A stretch of DNA of 62,454 bases from Hyphomicrobiales bacterium. Lineage in GTDB: Bacteria; Pseudomonadota; Alphaproteobacteria; Rhizobiales; Rhizobiaceae. The notes below the pieces were generated by a model that had not been told where the DNA came from, ran no database searches, and was given only the letters and a program-made list of their open reading frames with translations. The stretch lies in NCBI GenBank assembly GCA_900474095.1, contig UCOA01000013.1, positions 1 to 62,454 of the forward strand, read 5' to 3'. Shown here piece by piece: positions 17,907 to 27,175 of this stretch. Both the position numbers and the translations under genes were made by a program. Numbering within the stretch: the first letter of the stretch is position 1; each line of letters opens with the position of its first letter.

Positions 17907-18707
17907 ATGGCTGATATGAAATCCCATTCCGCAGCCGCCATCATCGAGGCCAAGGACATCGTGAAGCACTATGGCTCCGTCATCGCGCTGTCGGGAATCT
18001 CGATGAAGGTGCTGCAGGGCGAAGTCCTTTGCCTGCTCGGCGACAATGGCGCCGGCAAGTCGACGCTGATCAAGACCCTGTCCGGCGTGGTCAAGCCTTC
18101 CGGTGGCGAACTGCTCGTCGATGGAAAGCCTGTGACGTTCTCCAGCCCGCGTGATGCGCTCGATGCTGGCATTGCAACCGTCTACCAGGATCTGGCGATG
18201 ATCCCGCTCATGTCGGTGACGCGCAACTTCTTCATGGGGCGCGAACCCCGCAAGGGCATTCCGCCCTTTCGCTACATCGACTTCAAGCATTGCGATGCCG
18301 TGACCCGGGAGGAGATGCACAAGATCGGGATCGATGTCCGCGACCCGAACCAGGCTGTCGGAACGCTATCGGGCGGCGAACGGCAATGCGTGGCGATCGC
18401 CCGTGCAGTCTATTTCGGGGCGAAGGTTCTCATCCTCGACGAGCCGACATCTGCGCTGGGCGTGGCACAGACGTCCATGGTTCTCAAATACATCAACCAT
18501 GTGCAGCAGAATGGCCTGGGGGTTATTTTCATCACGCACAATGTGCGCCACGCCTTCGCCGTCGGCAATCGCTTCACCATCCTCAATCGCGGCAAGACGC
18601 TGGGCACATATGCCAAGAGCGAGATTTCCATCGACGAGCTTCAAAACATGATGGCCGGCGGCAAGGAGTTGCAGGCGCTCTCCAACGAGCTCGGTGGCAC
18701 CATCTAA
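17907..18707 (+). CDS. Single-domain sugar ABC transporter ATPase
   Basis: This 266-residue protein carries one ABC domain: Walker [11 protein letters not shown]-loop [10 protein letters not shown], signature [14 protein letters not shown], Walker [12 protein letters not shown] and switch His in FITHNVRHA. Most CUT2 systems use a fused double ATPase; the single form resembles the FrcA type of rhizobial hexose importers and would act as a homodimer. A sister protein with the same organisation is encoded at 54488-55309. Confidence 0.9.
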   Translation: MADMKSHSAAAIIEAKDIVKHYGSVIALSGISMKVLQGEVLCLLGDNGAGKSTLIKTLSGVVKPSGGELLVDGKPVTFSSPRDALDAGIATVYQDLAMIPLMSVTRNFFMGREPRKGIPPFRYIDFKHCDAVTREEMHKIGIDVRDPNQAVGTLSGGERQCVAIARAVYFGAKVLILDEPTSALGVAQTSMVLKYINHVQQNGLGVIFITHNVRHAFAVGNRFTILNRGKTLGTYAKSEISIDELQNMMAGGKELQALSNELGGTI

Positions 18708-18726
18708 TTCATGAAACAGGATTGTA

Positions 18727-19530
18727 ATGATGACGGAAGAACACGCATCTTCGGGGGCTTTCACGCTGGCAGTCTGCGCGGAAATGGTTTTCCGCTCCCT
18801 GCCGGTCACGGAGCGGCTGAAGCGGATTACCGAGCTTGGGTTTGTCGCCGAGATCTGGGACTGGACCAAGCATGACATTCCTGCTCTTGCCCGGTCCGGC
18901 GCGACGTTCTCGTCGATGACGGGGTACATCACCGGCACGCTCGCGGATGATGAGGGCGCCGATGAGCTCATCAAGACGGCGCGCCTGTCTATCCCTGTTG
19001 CAAAGGAACTCGGTTGCCCCCGGCTCAATCTGCACGGGACGGGTCTCGACGGACAGGGGCTGCCGGTGGTCAAGTCGGACGGCGTCACCGGCGCGATGTG
19101 GCTGAAGGCACGCGACACCCTCAATCGTATCGCGGATCTCGGTGAGGAGGAAGGCGTCACCTTCATGCTCGAGAACCTCAACGAAGCGGTCGACCATCCA
19201 AAGACCCCCTTCGCCAAGGCGGCCGACACGATCACCCTGGTCTCGGCCATCGACCGGCCATCGCTGAAGCTCAATCTCGATCTTTACCACGCGCAGATCG
19301 GGGAAGGGAATCTCATCGAGCTCTGCCGTCAGGCGCTCCCGTTCATCGGCGAAATCCAGGTGGCGGATGTGCCCGGCCGCAAGGAGCCCGGCACCGGAGA
19401 GATCAACTACCCGGCTATCGCCCACGCGCTGAACGCAATGGGTTACGAAGGCGTCATAGGCCTTGAAGCATGGCCGTCCGAGGACGACGAGTTGGCGCTG
19501 AGCCGCTTCCGCCAGGCGTTCACTCTCTAA
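18727..19530 (+). CDS. TIM-barrel sugar isomerase/epimerase, hydroxypyruvate isomerase-like
   Basis: This 267-residue protein belongs to the AP-endonuclease-2/xylose-isomerase-like barrel family and resembles hydroxypyruvate isomerase. It has RITELGFVAEIWDW, the metal-ligand Glu in FMLENLNEAVDHP, then LNLDLYHAQIGEGNLIEL, VADVPGRKEPGTGEINYP and GLEAWPS. It sits between the transporter and the inositol-dehydrogenase-like gene. The barrel probably isomerises, epimerises or dehydrates the keto product of that dehydrogenase. The exact reaction cannot be named. Confidence 0.75.
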   Translation: MMTEEHASSGAFTLAVCAEMVFRSLPVTERLKRITELGFVAEIWDWTKHDIPALARSGATFSSMTGYITGTLADDEGADELIKTARLSIPVAKELGCPRLNLHGTGLDGQGLPVVKSDGVTGAMWLKARDTLNRIADLGEEEGVTFMLENLNEAVDHPKTPFAKAADTITLVSAIDRPSLKLNLDLYHAQIGEGNLIELCRQALPFIGEIQVADVPGRKEPGTGEINYPAIAHALNAMGYEGVIGLEAWPSEDDELALSRFRQAFTL

Positions 19531-19586
19531 CGATCTCCCTCTCTGCGCGGCCGTTCGTCAGGTACGCGCGCTCACAAGGAATGAAA

Positions 19587-20585
19587 ATGCTGAAAGTTGG
19601 CCTTCTCGGTGCAGGACGAATTGGAAACGTCCATGCCAAAGCGATCACATCGAATCCCGGAAGTGCGCTGGTCGCGGTTTCGGATGTCAACTCGGACGCC
19701 GCAGAAAAACTGGCGGCACAATATGGAGCCGAAGCCCGTTCCAGTTCGGACATCATCGATGATCCCGCCATCGACGCCGTGCTCATCGCAACATCGACGG
19801 ACACCCATTCGGATCTGATCGAGGCCGCAACCAAGGCCGGAAAGGCGGTGCTGTGCGAGAAGCCTGTCGACCTCAGCCTCGAACGGGCACGCGCATGCCA
19901 GATTGCCGCGGCGGCTACGGGCAAACCTGTCATGATCGGCTTCAACCGCCGCTTCGATCCGAACTTCGCGGCTCTCAAAGCTGCCGCCGACCGGGGCGAC
20001 ATCGGCACGACGGAGCTTCTGTCGATTACCTCCTTCGACCCGGCACCACCCCCCGTGTCCTACATCAAGGTTTCCGGCGGGTTGTTTCGGGATATGATGA
20101 TCCACGACTTCGACATGGCGTGCTGGATCTTCGGTGGAGCGCCTGCGACCGTCACAGCCATCGGAAGTTCGATTGTCGATCCGGACATTGGTGCGGCGGG
20201 CGATGTCGATACCGCTGCCGTCACGCTCAAATTCGCCGACGGCCGCATCGCCGTGATCAAGAACAGCCGGCGGGCCGTTTACGGCTACGATCAGCGTCTT
20301 GAGTTGCTGGGGTCGGAGGGTCTGCTTTCTGCAGGCAATATCCTGGAGAACACCGTCACCAAGGCGACCAAGGACGGTGTCACCGGGGCAAAACCGGAAT
20401 TCTTCTTTCTCGAACGCTATATGCGCGCTTACTCCATCGAGTGGAGTGCATTTGTCGAAGCCATTGCGTTTGGATCGGCCTTGCCGGTTTCGCTTGACGA
20501 CGGCGTCAATGCGCTTGCGGTCGCGGAAGCAGCGACACGGTCGCTGGCCACTGGCCAATCCGTCAGTCTTGCCGAGATACTCTAG
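19587..20585 (+). CDS. iolG: Gfo/Idh/MocA oxidoreductase, inositol 2-dehydrogenase-like
   Basis: This 332-residue protein resembles rhizobial myo-inositol dehydrogenase along its whole length. The NAD motif is GLLGAGRIGNVHAKA, the catalytic Lys is in CEKPVDL, and the substrate segments are GFNRRFDPNF, the SGGLFRDMMIHDFDMA region with catalytic Asp and His, and SRRAVYGYDQRLE. AAGGA at 19576-19580 is well placed for ATG 19587. It would oxidise an inositol to an inosose with NAD. A different Gfo/Idh/MocA gene serves the operon at 43617-58622, so this one may prefer another stereoisomer. Confidence 0.75.
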   Translation: MLKVGLLGAGRIGNVHAKAITSNPGSALVAVSDVNSDAAEKLAAQYGAEARSSSDIIDDPAIDAVLIATSTDTHSDLIEAATKAGKAVLCEKPVDLSLERARACQIAAAATGKPVMIGFNRRFDPNFAALKAAADRGDIGTTELLSITSFDPAPPPVSYIKVSGGLFRDMMIHDFDMACWIFGGAPATVTAIGSSIVDPDIGAAGDVDTAAVTLKFADGRIAVIKNSRRAVYGYDQRLELLGSEGLLSAGNILENTVTKATKDGVTGAKPEFFFLERYMRAYSIEWSAFVEAIAFGSALPVSLDDGVNALAVAEAATRSLATGQSVSLAEIL

Positions 20586-20598
20586 GCCGGAGGCCGTC

Positions 20599-20922
20599 AT
20601 GCCATCACACGAAACAGCCATGGCTCCGGACCCCACATTCCGGAGCCTGAAAGACAGTATCTCCAAACGGGATCTCGTGTTTCCCACGCAGGTCGAGGAG
20701 GTTGCAAAGCTCTGCTTCGACTATCCCGAACTGCTTGCGTTTGACTCCACTGGCGACATTGCGAAACTTGCCGGGGTCTCAAACTCGACTGTGTTGAGGT
20801 TTGTCACGATGATCGGCGTCTCGAGCGTCAAAGCAGCACGTGAGATTTTTCAGAATGAAGTTCGGTTTCGATCACGTTTTCGGAATGGAATTGATCGGCG
20901 GGAAAAAGATGCGGTCAATTAA
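20599..20922 (+). pseudogene. RpiR-type regulator reduced to its DNA-binding domain
   Basis: This 107-residue frame holds a complete RpiR helix-turn-helix domain (FRSLKDSISKRDLVFPTQ, TGDIAKLAGVSNSTVLRFV, VKAAREIFQNEVRFRSR) and then stops. Full RpiR proteins are near 280 residues, with a C-terminal SIS sugar-phosphate sensor. I could not find SIS motifs in any frame of the next 900 bases. It is either a truncated regulator gene or a genuine HTH-only protein. It begins 14 bases after the dehydrogenase gene, so it is cotranscribed with the operon. Confidence 0.65.
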
Positions 20923-21835
20923 ACGACCGTCCGTCACCTCGAGTTTATGGCGGACGTGATTTCGACTGGTGCTATTGCCAGTTGTGGTGCCCGAAGAGCA
21001 TATTCACACCAGGTCGACACGGAGGTGCTGATCCAGCCATTCGCCTCTGGCATTGGGCTTCGAATACCGGAACGATCGCTTTCGGCCACAGCCGGTTGCT
21101 ACTCCACCACGAGGGCCGTGGCAGCGGCGAAAAACGTGGACCCTACACGATCACTGCTCCAATCGCGATGCTCTGCATCATGTTCATGCGCCTCGTACGC
21201 TTCCCATCCCAGTCATAAGTCATCGTCGCGCCTCAATGAGGAGTTCACTTGCCGGGGGGCAGTGAGAGATCAGGGTGACGTGGAATAGACAACACAAAAT
21301 TGAGGCGGTCAAGCTGAGTGTCGCCTAGGTAGCGCCATTTAGCGATCGGCCGTGCCAAATCGAGTTGAAGCATCGCTGCTGGCCCGTGTCGCCATGATGA
21401 TCGCCCCCTCTAGGGAGACCGAGTTTATGGACGCGCCGAATGGCATTGTTGGTGATGCTTATCACTTCCCCAATGTGGTGTTCTGCAGCGCTCATTACCA
21501 AGCGAGCCGTGGCGTCATAGCCACCGCGGCCGCTAACGGCTTCTGCCTGCCGTCGGGATGAATCGGCCAGTCGCGGGACATCAGATGTTCGAGCGGCGCT
21601 TCGCTCATCAAATAGGAGCAGCCCGCAGGGGTCGGCGAACAGTGAACAAGCAAATTTCTCTTGACAAACGGAAGAACACCTCTTTGAAAAAGCGCCTGTT
21701 CAACAAGTATCAAAAGCACCTTCAGCTGGCGCGGTCGAAGAGCTCGGCGGGCCATCGCATCAGAGCAGAAAACAACGACCCGGATGCGGAACACTTCTTT
21801 CGGAGCGCCGCGGAACAGAAAGTCACCAGCGGATA
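20923..21835. other. Long stretch without a recognisable gene
   Basis: These 913 bases carry only short, overlapping open frames with no family signature. The part after 20923 should hold the missing SIS domain of the RpiR fragment, but I see no trace of it. It may be eroded DNA between an acquired catabolic operon and the desaturase gene. Confidence 0.5.
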
Positions 21836-22864
21836 ATGAACGCAACGATCGCGACCGGCGCCAAAACCGGCGATACTGAAAAGGCCTGGCTCAAAATTCT
21901 TTCGGCCTATCGCGAGCCTCATGTTGGCCGAAGCGTGTTCGAACTGGTTGTGACTGTGCTTGCCTTTGTGCTTTTCTGGGCAGCGGCGTGGATTGCGATC
22001 GACTTTGGCTATTGGTTCGGCATGATCTTCGTCATTCCGGCAGCGGGATTCCTTTTGCGCCTCTTTATGCTGCAACACGATTGCGGACATGGCTCGTTCT
22101 TTGGAAGGCGTCGGTTTGACGACTGGACGGGCCGCGCCATCGGTGTTCTCACGCTCACACCCTACGACTATTGGCGCCGCGCGCATGCAGAACACCACGC
22201 CTCCGCCGGCAATCTCAATGAGCGTGGCGTTGGTGACATCACGACGCTCACAGTGGCAGAATATCGGGCCTTACCGGGTCGAGGAAAACTGAGCTATCGA
22301 CTCTACCGGAATCCGCTGGTGATGTTCGGCATTGGCCCGGCCTGGCTTTTCCTCTTTAAGCAAAGGCTGCCGTTCGGGATGATGCGGTCGGGCGCATTGC
22401 CCTGGATTTCGACGATGGCAACCAATGCTCTCGTTGCAGCACTTGCCCTCCTTCTCATATGGGGGATCGGAACAGTGCCCTTCCTGTTGATCCATCTGCC
22501 AATCGTTCTTCTTGCCGGTTCGGCCGGGGTATGGTTGTTTTACGTACAACACCAGTTCGAAGATACCCACTGGTCGATCCCCCCGGAATGGACCTTCCAA
22601 TACGCGGCCATGCATGGGTCCTCGCATTACGATCTTCCACTGCCATTGCGGTGGATTACGGGCAATATCGGAATGCACCACATCCACCACCTTTCAAGCC
22701 GGGTGCCTTTCTACAGGCTGCCAGAGGTGCTGCGCGACTATCCGGAGCTAGCAAGCTTGGGGCGCATCACACTTAAAGAGAGTCTGAGTTGCGTAAAGCT
22801 GATTCTTTGGGATGAAGCTTCGCACCGACTGGTGTCGCTGCGGGAGGCCAAAAGCTTGCCGTAA
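21836..22864 (+). CDS. Membrane fatty acid desaturase
   Basis: This 342-residue integral membrane protein has the three His boxes of di-iron desaturases: HDCGH at residues 81-85, HAEHH at 117-121, and HHIHHLSS near residue 280. Four or more hydrophobic spans include LVVTVLAFVLFWAAAWIAI and the segments flanking LLLIWGIGTVPFLLI. It would introduce a double bond into membrane acyl chains. Its ribosome site is weak and the region before it is empty, so its promoter is not evident. It stands alone on this strand. Confidence 0.88.
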   Translation: MNATIATGAKTGDTEKAWLKILSAYREPHVGRSVFELVVTVLAFVLFWAAAWIAIDFGYWFGMIFVIPAAGFLLRLFMLQHDCGHGSFFGRRRFDDWTGRAIGVLTLTPYDYWRRAHAEHHASAGNLNERGVGDITTLTVAEYRALPGRGKLSYRLYRNPLVMFGIGPAWLFLFKQRLPFGMMRSGALPWISTMATNALVAALALLLIWGIGTVPFLLIHLPIVLLAGSAGVWLFYVQHQFEDTHWSIPPEWTFQYAAMHGSSHYDLPLPLRWITGNIGMHHIHHLSSRVPFYRLPEVLRDYPELASLGRITLKESLSCVKLILWDEASHRLVSLREAKSLP

Positions 22865-23583
22865 CGGTTCAGTCTGGTCCAACTCCTCGGCCAGACAGCA
22901 TATGGTTGACGAAGACGGGTCGGCCCGCCCCGACGACAATGCAGAGCCTACTTCACTACGGTCGCGGAAAACAGCGCTGCGGGTATTTCGGCGCTGTCGG
23001 CGTCGGTGACAAGCAGAAGGTCCAGGCGGTTTCCGTCCAGTCGAGCGTCGATGCCCTCTACCTTGTGTGGCCGGTCAAGCTGGAGCTAGCAACGCAGCAA
23101 CGAGAATTCCGCCGCGACGAAAAAGAGCCGTTCGTGGCAACGAGGATGCGGAAAACCGTAGCATGGGAGACCGTTGTGTAGAAACCCCGACCTGGTTTGT
23201 TCGACCAAGGTATGGGTGGTGGACGGTGAACTCTAACCGGGGCATCCCGCTCCTTACAGCGCTTTGAAAAGCGAAGGGCGCTCGACCCTTTCGGGGTGCG
23301 CCCTCGCCGGCCCGGACCACCTCGAACGCACGACATCGTCGAGCCGCGTGCCGACACATGATCATTTGAGCTCCGCCGATGATGAGAACGGGCTCGCCCG
23401 AATATTCTTCCGCTCGGCAACGGCAGCCACCGCTTTCCCGCGACAGATATTTCGCCAAATTAGGACCAAAGTCGCGATGCATTTAGGACCAAAGGCTGAC
23501 GCGCTCGGATTGAATTCAGGCCACTATACCCCCATAGGCAGCTCGACCTCGGACGGGCGCAACGCAGTCCGGGGAGGCAAGTG
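22865..23583. other. Long intergenic stretch without a recognisable gene
   Basis: No frame on either strand in these 719 bases has a family signature. An imperfect hairpin (GGGCGC and GCGCCC arms) lies at 23276-23303. A 12-base direct repeat lies at 23460-23494, close to the next gene. Confidence 0.5.
23460..23494 (+). repeat. Direct repeat TTAGGACCAAAG, two copies
   Basis: TTAGGACCAAAG occurs at 23460-23471 and again at 23483-23494, a 23-base period. Both copies are about 100 bases before the hypothetical gene at 23584, a position that suits a regulator binding as a tandem dimer. The function is unknown. Confidence 0.45.
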
Positions 23584-24015
23584 ATGGTGGTGAAAGCAGA
23601 TCCGGTCTGGTATTCCTTCCTGGAGCGCGTTCATCCACCCGCGCTCGATCGCGAATTTGCCTCGATCGAATTCGAACTGGCTTTTGCTGTCAATATTCGG
23701 ACGGCCTTGGCGCTTGTGGAAGCCACCCCCGCTTGTCGCCGCTTTGCCGACATCGCCATAAGCAATGCGGTCAACTACAGCTGTTTACGCCATGGAGGAA
23801 AAAAGAGCGAGATTCTCGCGGATGCCTTGCGGGCGATTGACGAGGCACTGTGGCGGCTCATAACGGAATTGCGTAATTGTGAAATGAAGCTGGACGCCTT
23901 CGTTGATCGCACCTCGCTCTTTACGACCGGGACGGCAAATCGCAGACGCAGTCGTTTTGACGTTCACGCTGTGCGCCATGAGTTATGGGAAGATGATTTG
24001 TCTCCCGCTTGGTAA
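23584..24015 (+). CDS. Hypothetical protein
   Basis: I do not recognise this 143-residue protein. It is soluble, with no signal peptide or membrane span. It has a central helical region (NIRTALALVEATPACRRF, LADALRAIDEALWRLI) and a basic C-terminal part (RRRSRFDVHAVRHEL). GGGGAGG at 23571-23577 gives a good ribosome site for ATG 23584 (GTG 23581 is also possible), the best evidence that it is real. Its neighbours are empty stretches, so context gives no clue. Confidence 0.55.
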   Translation: MVVKADPVWYSFLERVHPPALDREFASIEFELAFAVNIRTALALVEATPACRRFADIAISNAVNYSCLRHGGKKSEILADALRAIDEALWRLITELRNCEMKLDAFVDRTSLFTTGTANRRRSRFDVHAVRHELWEDDLSPAW

Positions 24016-24453
24016 CGACGAAAGTTCGCCTTTCTTCGAGTGTGATCCGTTCACCGGAACAATCCGTTCGTTTCGATGTTGCGCATATGCCGCTCCTGTT
24101 ACGCATGCGGCATTTCAGAACGTAAAACTTTTGGCCCGCTGTTCGCCGAACAGCGGGCCAGGACAATGGGGTTGGAATTGCTGGCTTTCGACGACCCGTT
24201 CACTGCCTATTCCGATGCCTGCCAAATGTTCCAGCTTGGATCGGTCACGGCCGATTTGCCGCCTTCCTCGACGGGATTTGGCCTGGGCTTCTGCGAAGTG
24301 TTGACCACTTCCGCGAGGTCGTCCGATCAGACCATTCGCGCACCCTGGTCGATGGCACTCGGACAAACAACGGACTGCGGACCTGAGCCCGCATGCCTTC
24401 CCTACCTCGCGCCGAGCACTAGATTGTGAGGGGCACACAGTAGCGGCGAGAGT
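24016..24453. other. Intergenic stretch with a strong palindrome
   Basis: No gene could be supported in these 438 bases. Overlapping frames on both strands have no recognisable similarity. The main feature is the 27-base inverted repeat at 24133-24159. Confidence 0.5.
24133..24159. repeat. 27-base perfect inverted repeat
   Basis: GGCCCGCTGTTCG and its exact complement meet around a single C. No T-run follows on the plus strand; on the minus strand AAAAG then TTTT follow, which is a poor terminator. It could be an operator, an RNA hairpin or a small mobile repeat. Confidence 0.5.
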
Positions 24454-26784
24454 GTGGCGACGAAACGTCCAAAGCGGAAAGGCGGTCGCGAATTGCGTGA
24501 AGCCAGGAAGACGGACAACCGACAAACAAATGCTGACGGCGGCAAAACGTCGCCGCGCGCAGGCGCCGAGGCGCATGAGCAAACAACCAATCCAGTCATT
24601 CACTCCATTGCGGCAGAGAACGGTGCCCAAACCTTTGAACGAAGCAGGCATGCTGCACTGGAACTCGTTTTTGCTCTGCGCCACGACCTGACGACGCTGT
24701 GGCGGCGTGTCAAGGCTTGGTTTTTAGAAGCGCTTGCAACACGCAGGGAACACAAACGCACCCCCTTGCAGCTAGGTGCAATACTTGCGGGAGGCCGAAT
24801 TGTCGCACAACTCGTGAGGGCATCGCCCGGGTTATTTGCTGCTTTCAGCAAACAAGGGTTAAGTTTGCCCCTGAGAAGGGTGAGATGGCGTTCCTGGGGC
24901 GGTATTTTCGCGATGGCGTCGCTAACTGTTTCCCTGGTTTTAGCCAGCATCCTGTTCTGGGCCCTGAAGGACGTCCCTTGGCGGGAGATTGCCGATGGAT
25001 CGCTGAAACCGACCATCGTGCTCGAAACGGCGGACGGGCAGCCCTTGGTGCGCCAGGGTCCGTACCAAGGCCCGCGCGCCACCTACGAACAATTTCCACC
25101 GCATCTCGTGGATGCAGTCCTGTCGATCGAGGATCGGCGTTTTCTGGATCACTATGGAATAGATCTGCGGGGGATATCACGCGCATTGGTTCGGAATTTC
25201 CAGGCTGGTGAGGTCGTGCAAGGCGGCAGCACGATCACCCAGCAACTCATTAAGGTCCTCTATCTGGAAAGCGACCGGACACTGAAGCGCAAGATGCAGG
25301 AGTTGGTCATAGCATTCTGGCTGGAGTGGAATCTCGGCAAGCAGGAGATCCTCACCCGATACCTAAATTCGGTCTATCTTGGCGCTGGCGCGACCGGCAT
25401 GCCGGCTGCCGCCCGCATCTATTTCAACAAGGATATCGGGGCGCTTGACATCCGGGAGTCGGCCATGCTGGCAGGTCTGTTGAAGGCACCGAGCCAGCTA
25501 AACCCGATTGACAATTTCGACGGCGCCCGACAAAGAACGACAATCGTCCTGGATGCCATGGTCGAAAATGGCAAACTGACGCCGGCCGAGGCCAATGCCG
25601 CGAAAGCCGAGTTCGCTGCGCTCCACGTGACCACCCCAACGCCTCGTTCGGGCAGTTGGTTTGCTGATTGGGTCACAGGTCAAGCGCGTGAGATAGCAGG
25701 CGCCTCCCCCGGGTCGATAACGGTAAGAACGACACTCATGCCCCGCCTCCAGCAGGCCGCGGAAGAAATAATCAGGCGAGCCATTGATGAGGAAGGTGCG
25801 TCGCGCGGGGTGTCGCAGGCCGCCTTGGTGGCTATGACGCCCGATGGAGCCGTCGTCGCAATGGTGGGCGGACGCGATTATAAGGCCAGCCAATTCAACC
25901 GGGCGGTCACGGCGATGCGTCAGCCAGGTTCGACATTCAAGCTGTTCGTATATTACGCAGCCTTGAAGCAGGGCCTTACTCTTGCTGATCGGATCGACGA
26001 CAGCCCTATCGAGATCGATGGCTGGTCGCCGGAAAATTCGGGCGGCAGCTATCGGGGCCTTGTCACACTCGCGGAAGCCTTTGCTCGTTCCCTCAACGCC
26101 GCCACGGTAGCGCTTGCACAAGAGGTCGGAATTGAGAACGTCGCAGCCGCAGCCAGCGAACTCGGAATCGACGCACCGCTGACCAAGGGTCCGGCGCTTG
26201 CGCTGGGCACGTCCGAGGTCAGCCTGCTTGACCTGACGGGGGCCTATGCTTCGGTGCGCGCTGCAAATTCCCCCGTCGAACCCTGGGGAGTCATCGATTT
26301 TCAGGCAGAGGCTAAGGCGCCAGCTTTCCGCATCGGACCGCAGATCAAACCTTCGATCGACATTTCTGCTTACCAGCAAGATCTCGTCACGCTGCTCCAG
26401 TTGGTCGTGGAACGCGGTACGGGACGCGCTGCTTCACCCGGCGTCTTTGCAGCGGGGAAGACAGGAACGAGTCAGAACAACAGGGATGCCTGGTTTGTCG
26501 GCTTTACAGAACCACTCGTCGCAGGTGTTTGGGTCGGCAACGACGACGGCACACCAATGAGGGGCGTGACAGGCGGCGACCTCCCCGCTCGCATATGGCG
26601 TGAATTCATGCAAGCCGCCATGACTGAGCCGAGTTCCGGTGCTGGGCCTGAGAGCTTGGACAGCGAAACGCAGGCTGCCGCATCCTGTAATATTCGAGCA
26701 TGCGCTCAAGCTTATCGCTCCTTCCGCCTCTCGGATTGTTCCTATCAGCCCTACCGCGGCGATCGCCGAATTTGCGAAAAATAA
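24454..26784 (+). CDS. Class A penicillin-binding protein (glycosyltransferase/transpeptidase)
   Basis: This 776-residue bifunctional murein synthase has a basic cytoplasmic N-terminus of about 147 residues, longer than usual. A membrane span at about 148-171 follows. Then comes the GT51 domain with catalytic Glu226 in SIEDRRF and the motifs GGSTITQQLIK and KMQELVIAFWLEWNL. The transpeptidase domain has Ser493 in GSTFK, SLN in ARSLNAAT and KTG in AAGKTGTSQNNRDAWF. A C-terminal tail after about residue 730 has four Cys (CNIRACAQAY, DCSYQPYRG) and resembles the BA14K-like tails I associate with rhizobial envelope proteins. GTG 24454 has only a weak ribosome site. It polymerises and crosslinks glycan strands at the outer face of the inner membrane. 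Confidence 0.9.
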   Translation: MATKRPKRKGGRELREARKTDNRQTNADGGKTSPRAGAEAHEQTTNPVIHSIAAENGAQTFERSRHAALELVFALRHDLTTLWRRVKAWFLEALATRREHKRTPLQLGAILAGGRIVAQLVRASPGLFAAFSKQGLSLPLRRVRWRSWGGIFAMASLTVSLVLASILFWALKDVPWREIADGSLKPTIVLETADGQPLVRQGPYQGPRATYEQFPPHLVDAVLSIEDRRFLDHYGIDLRGISRALVRNFQAGEVVQGGSTITQQLIKVLYLESDRTLKRKMQELVIAFWLEWNLGKQEILTRYLNSVYLGAGATGMPAAARIYFNKDIGALDIRESAMLAGLLKAPSQLNPIDNFDGARQRTTIVLDAMVENGKLTPAEANAAKAEFAALHVTTPTPRSGSWFADWVTGQAREIAGASPGSITVRTTLMPRLQQAAEEIIRRAIDEEGASRGVSQAALVAMTPDGAVVAMVGGRDYKASQFNRAVTAMRQPGSTFKLFVYYAALKQGLTLADRIDDSPIEIDGWSPENSGGSYRGLVTLAEAFARSLNAATVALAQEVGIENVAAAASELGIDAPLTKGPALALGTSEVSLLDLTGAYASVRAANSPVEPWGVIDFQAEAKAPAFRIGPQIKPSIDISAYQQDLVTLLQLVVERGTGRAASPGVFAAGKTGTSQNNRDAWFVGFTEPLVAGVWVGNDDGTPMRGVTGGDLPARIWREFMQAAMTEPSSGAGPESLDSETQAAASCNIRACAQAYRSFRLSDCSYQPYRGDRRICEK

Positions 26785-26858
26785 TACGCGCGACGATGCT
26801 TAAACGCCCCTTGGGAATACCCGGCGGTTTGTAGCTACAGCTTGGCGAAGCCTCAAGT

Positions 26859-26887
26859 AAAAAGAGGCCCCGGACAACCGGAGCCTC
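26859..26887 (-). terminator. Rho-independent terminator of the cstA-ybdD operon
   Basis: On the minus strand GAGGCTCCGG pairs with CCGGGGCCTC around TTGT, with one mismatch, and TTTTTAC follows. It lies about 60 bases after the ybdD stop codon, exactly where a terminator for that strand is expected. Confidence 0.8.
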
Positions 26888-26947
26888 CAACTATTGTTAC
26901 ACAGCGTGCGCCAGCCCCATTTCGACAGCTTTGTCTTGGCTCACAAT

Positions 26948-27175
26948 CTAGCAGCAGCGAAAAACCCGTCCGGAAGTGCCCACGCCAAACCTGGCGTCCT
27001 GACGTTCTCGGAAGAATTCCGCCTCCGACATAACCGGTTCGCCCGGATGCGTCGTCTGACGATGCGCTGCATAGGTTTGATAATCGGGCACGCCGATCAT
27101 CAACCTTGCGGTCTGGCTTAGGCGGTAGCCCAACCTGCCGAGTTCACTCGGCAGGTTGCAGATCGTGCAGACCAT
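26948..27175 (-). CDS. ybdD: YbdD/YjiX family small protein
   Basis: This 75-residue protein has the family's fixed pattern: LSQTARLMIGVPDYQTYAAH, THPGEPVMSEAEFFRERQ, and a terminal FRCC. YbdD-type proteins are encoded next to CstA-type transporters and, in enterobacteria, are thought to support pyruvate or peptide uptake. Here ATG 27175 lies inside the end of cstA, overlapping it by 32 bases, so the two are translationally coupled. A terminator follows. Confidence 0.88.
   Translation of the reverse strand: MVCTICNLPSELGRLGYRLSQTARLMIGVPDYQTYAAHRQTTHPGEPVMSEAEFFRERQDARFGVGTSGRVFRCC

Noticed and set aside
23276..23303. GC-rich hairpin as a possible terminator
   Set aside because: The stem is bulged, no clear T-run follows on either strand, and no gene ends nearby.
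24133..24159. Inverted repeat as a terminator
   Set aside because: The plus-strand side is followed by AGGACAATGG and the minus-strand side by AAAAG before any T-run. It is kept as a repeat only.
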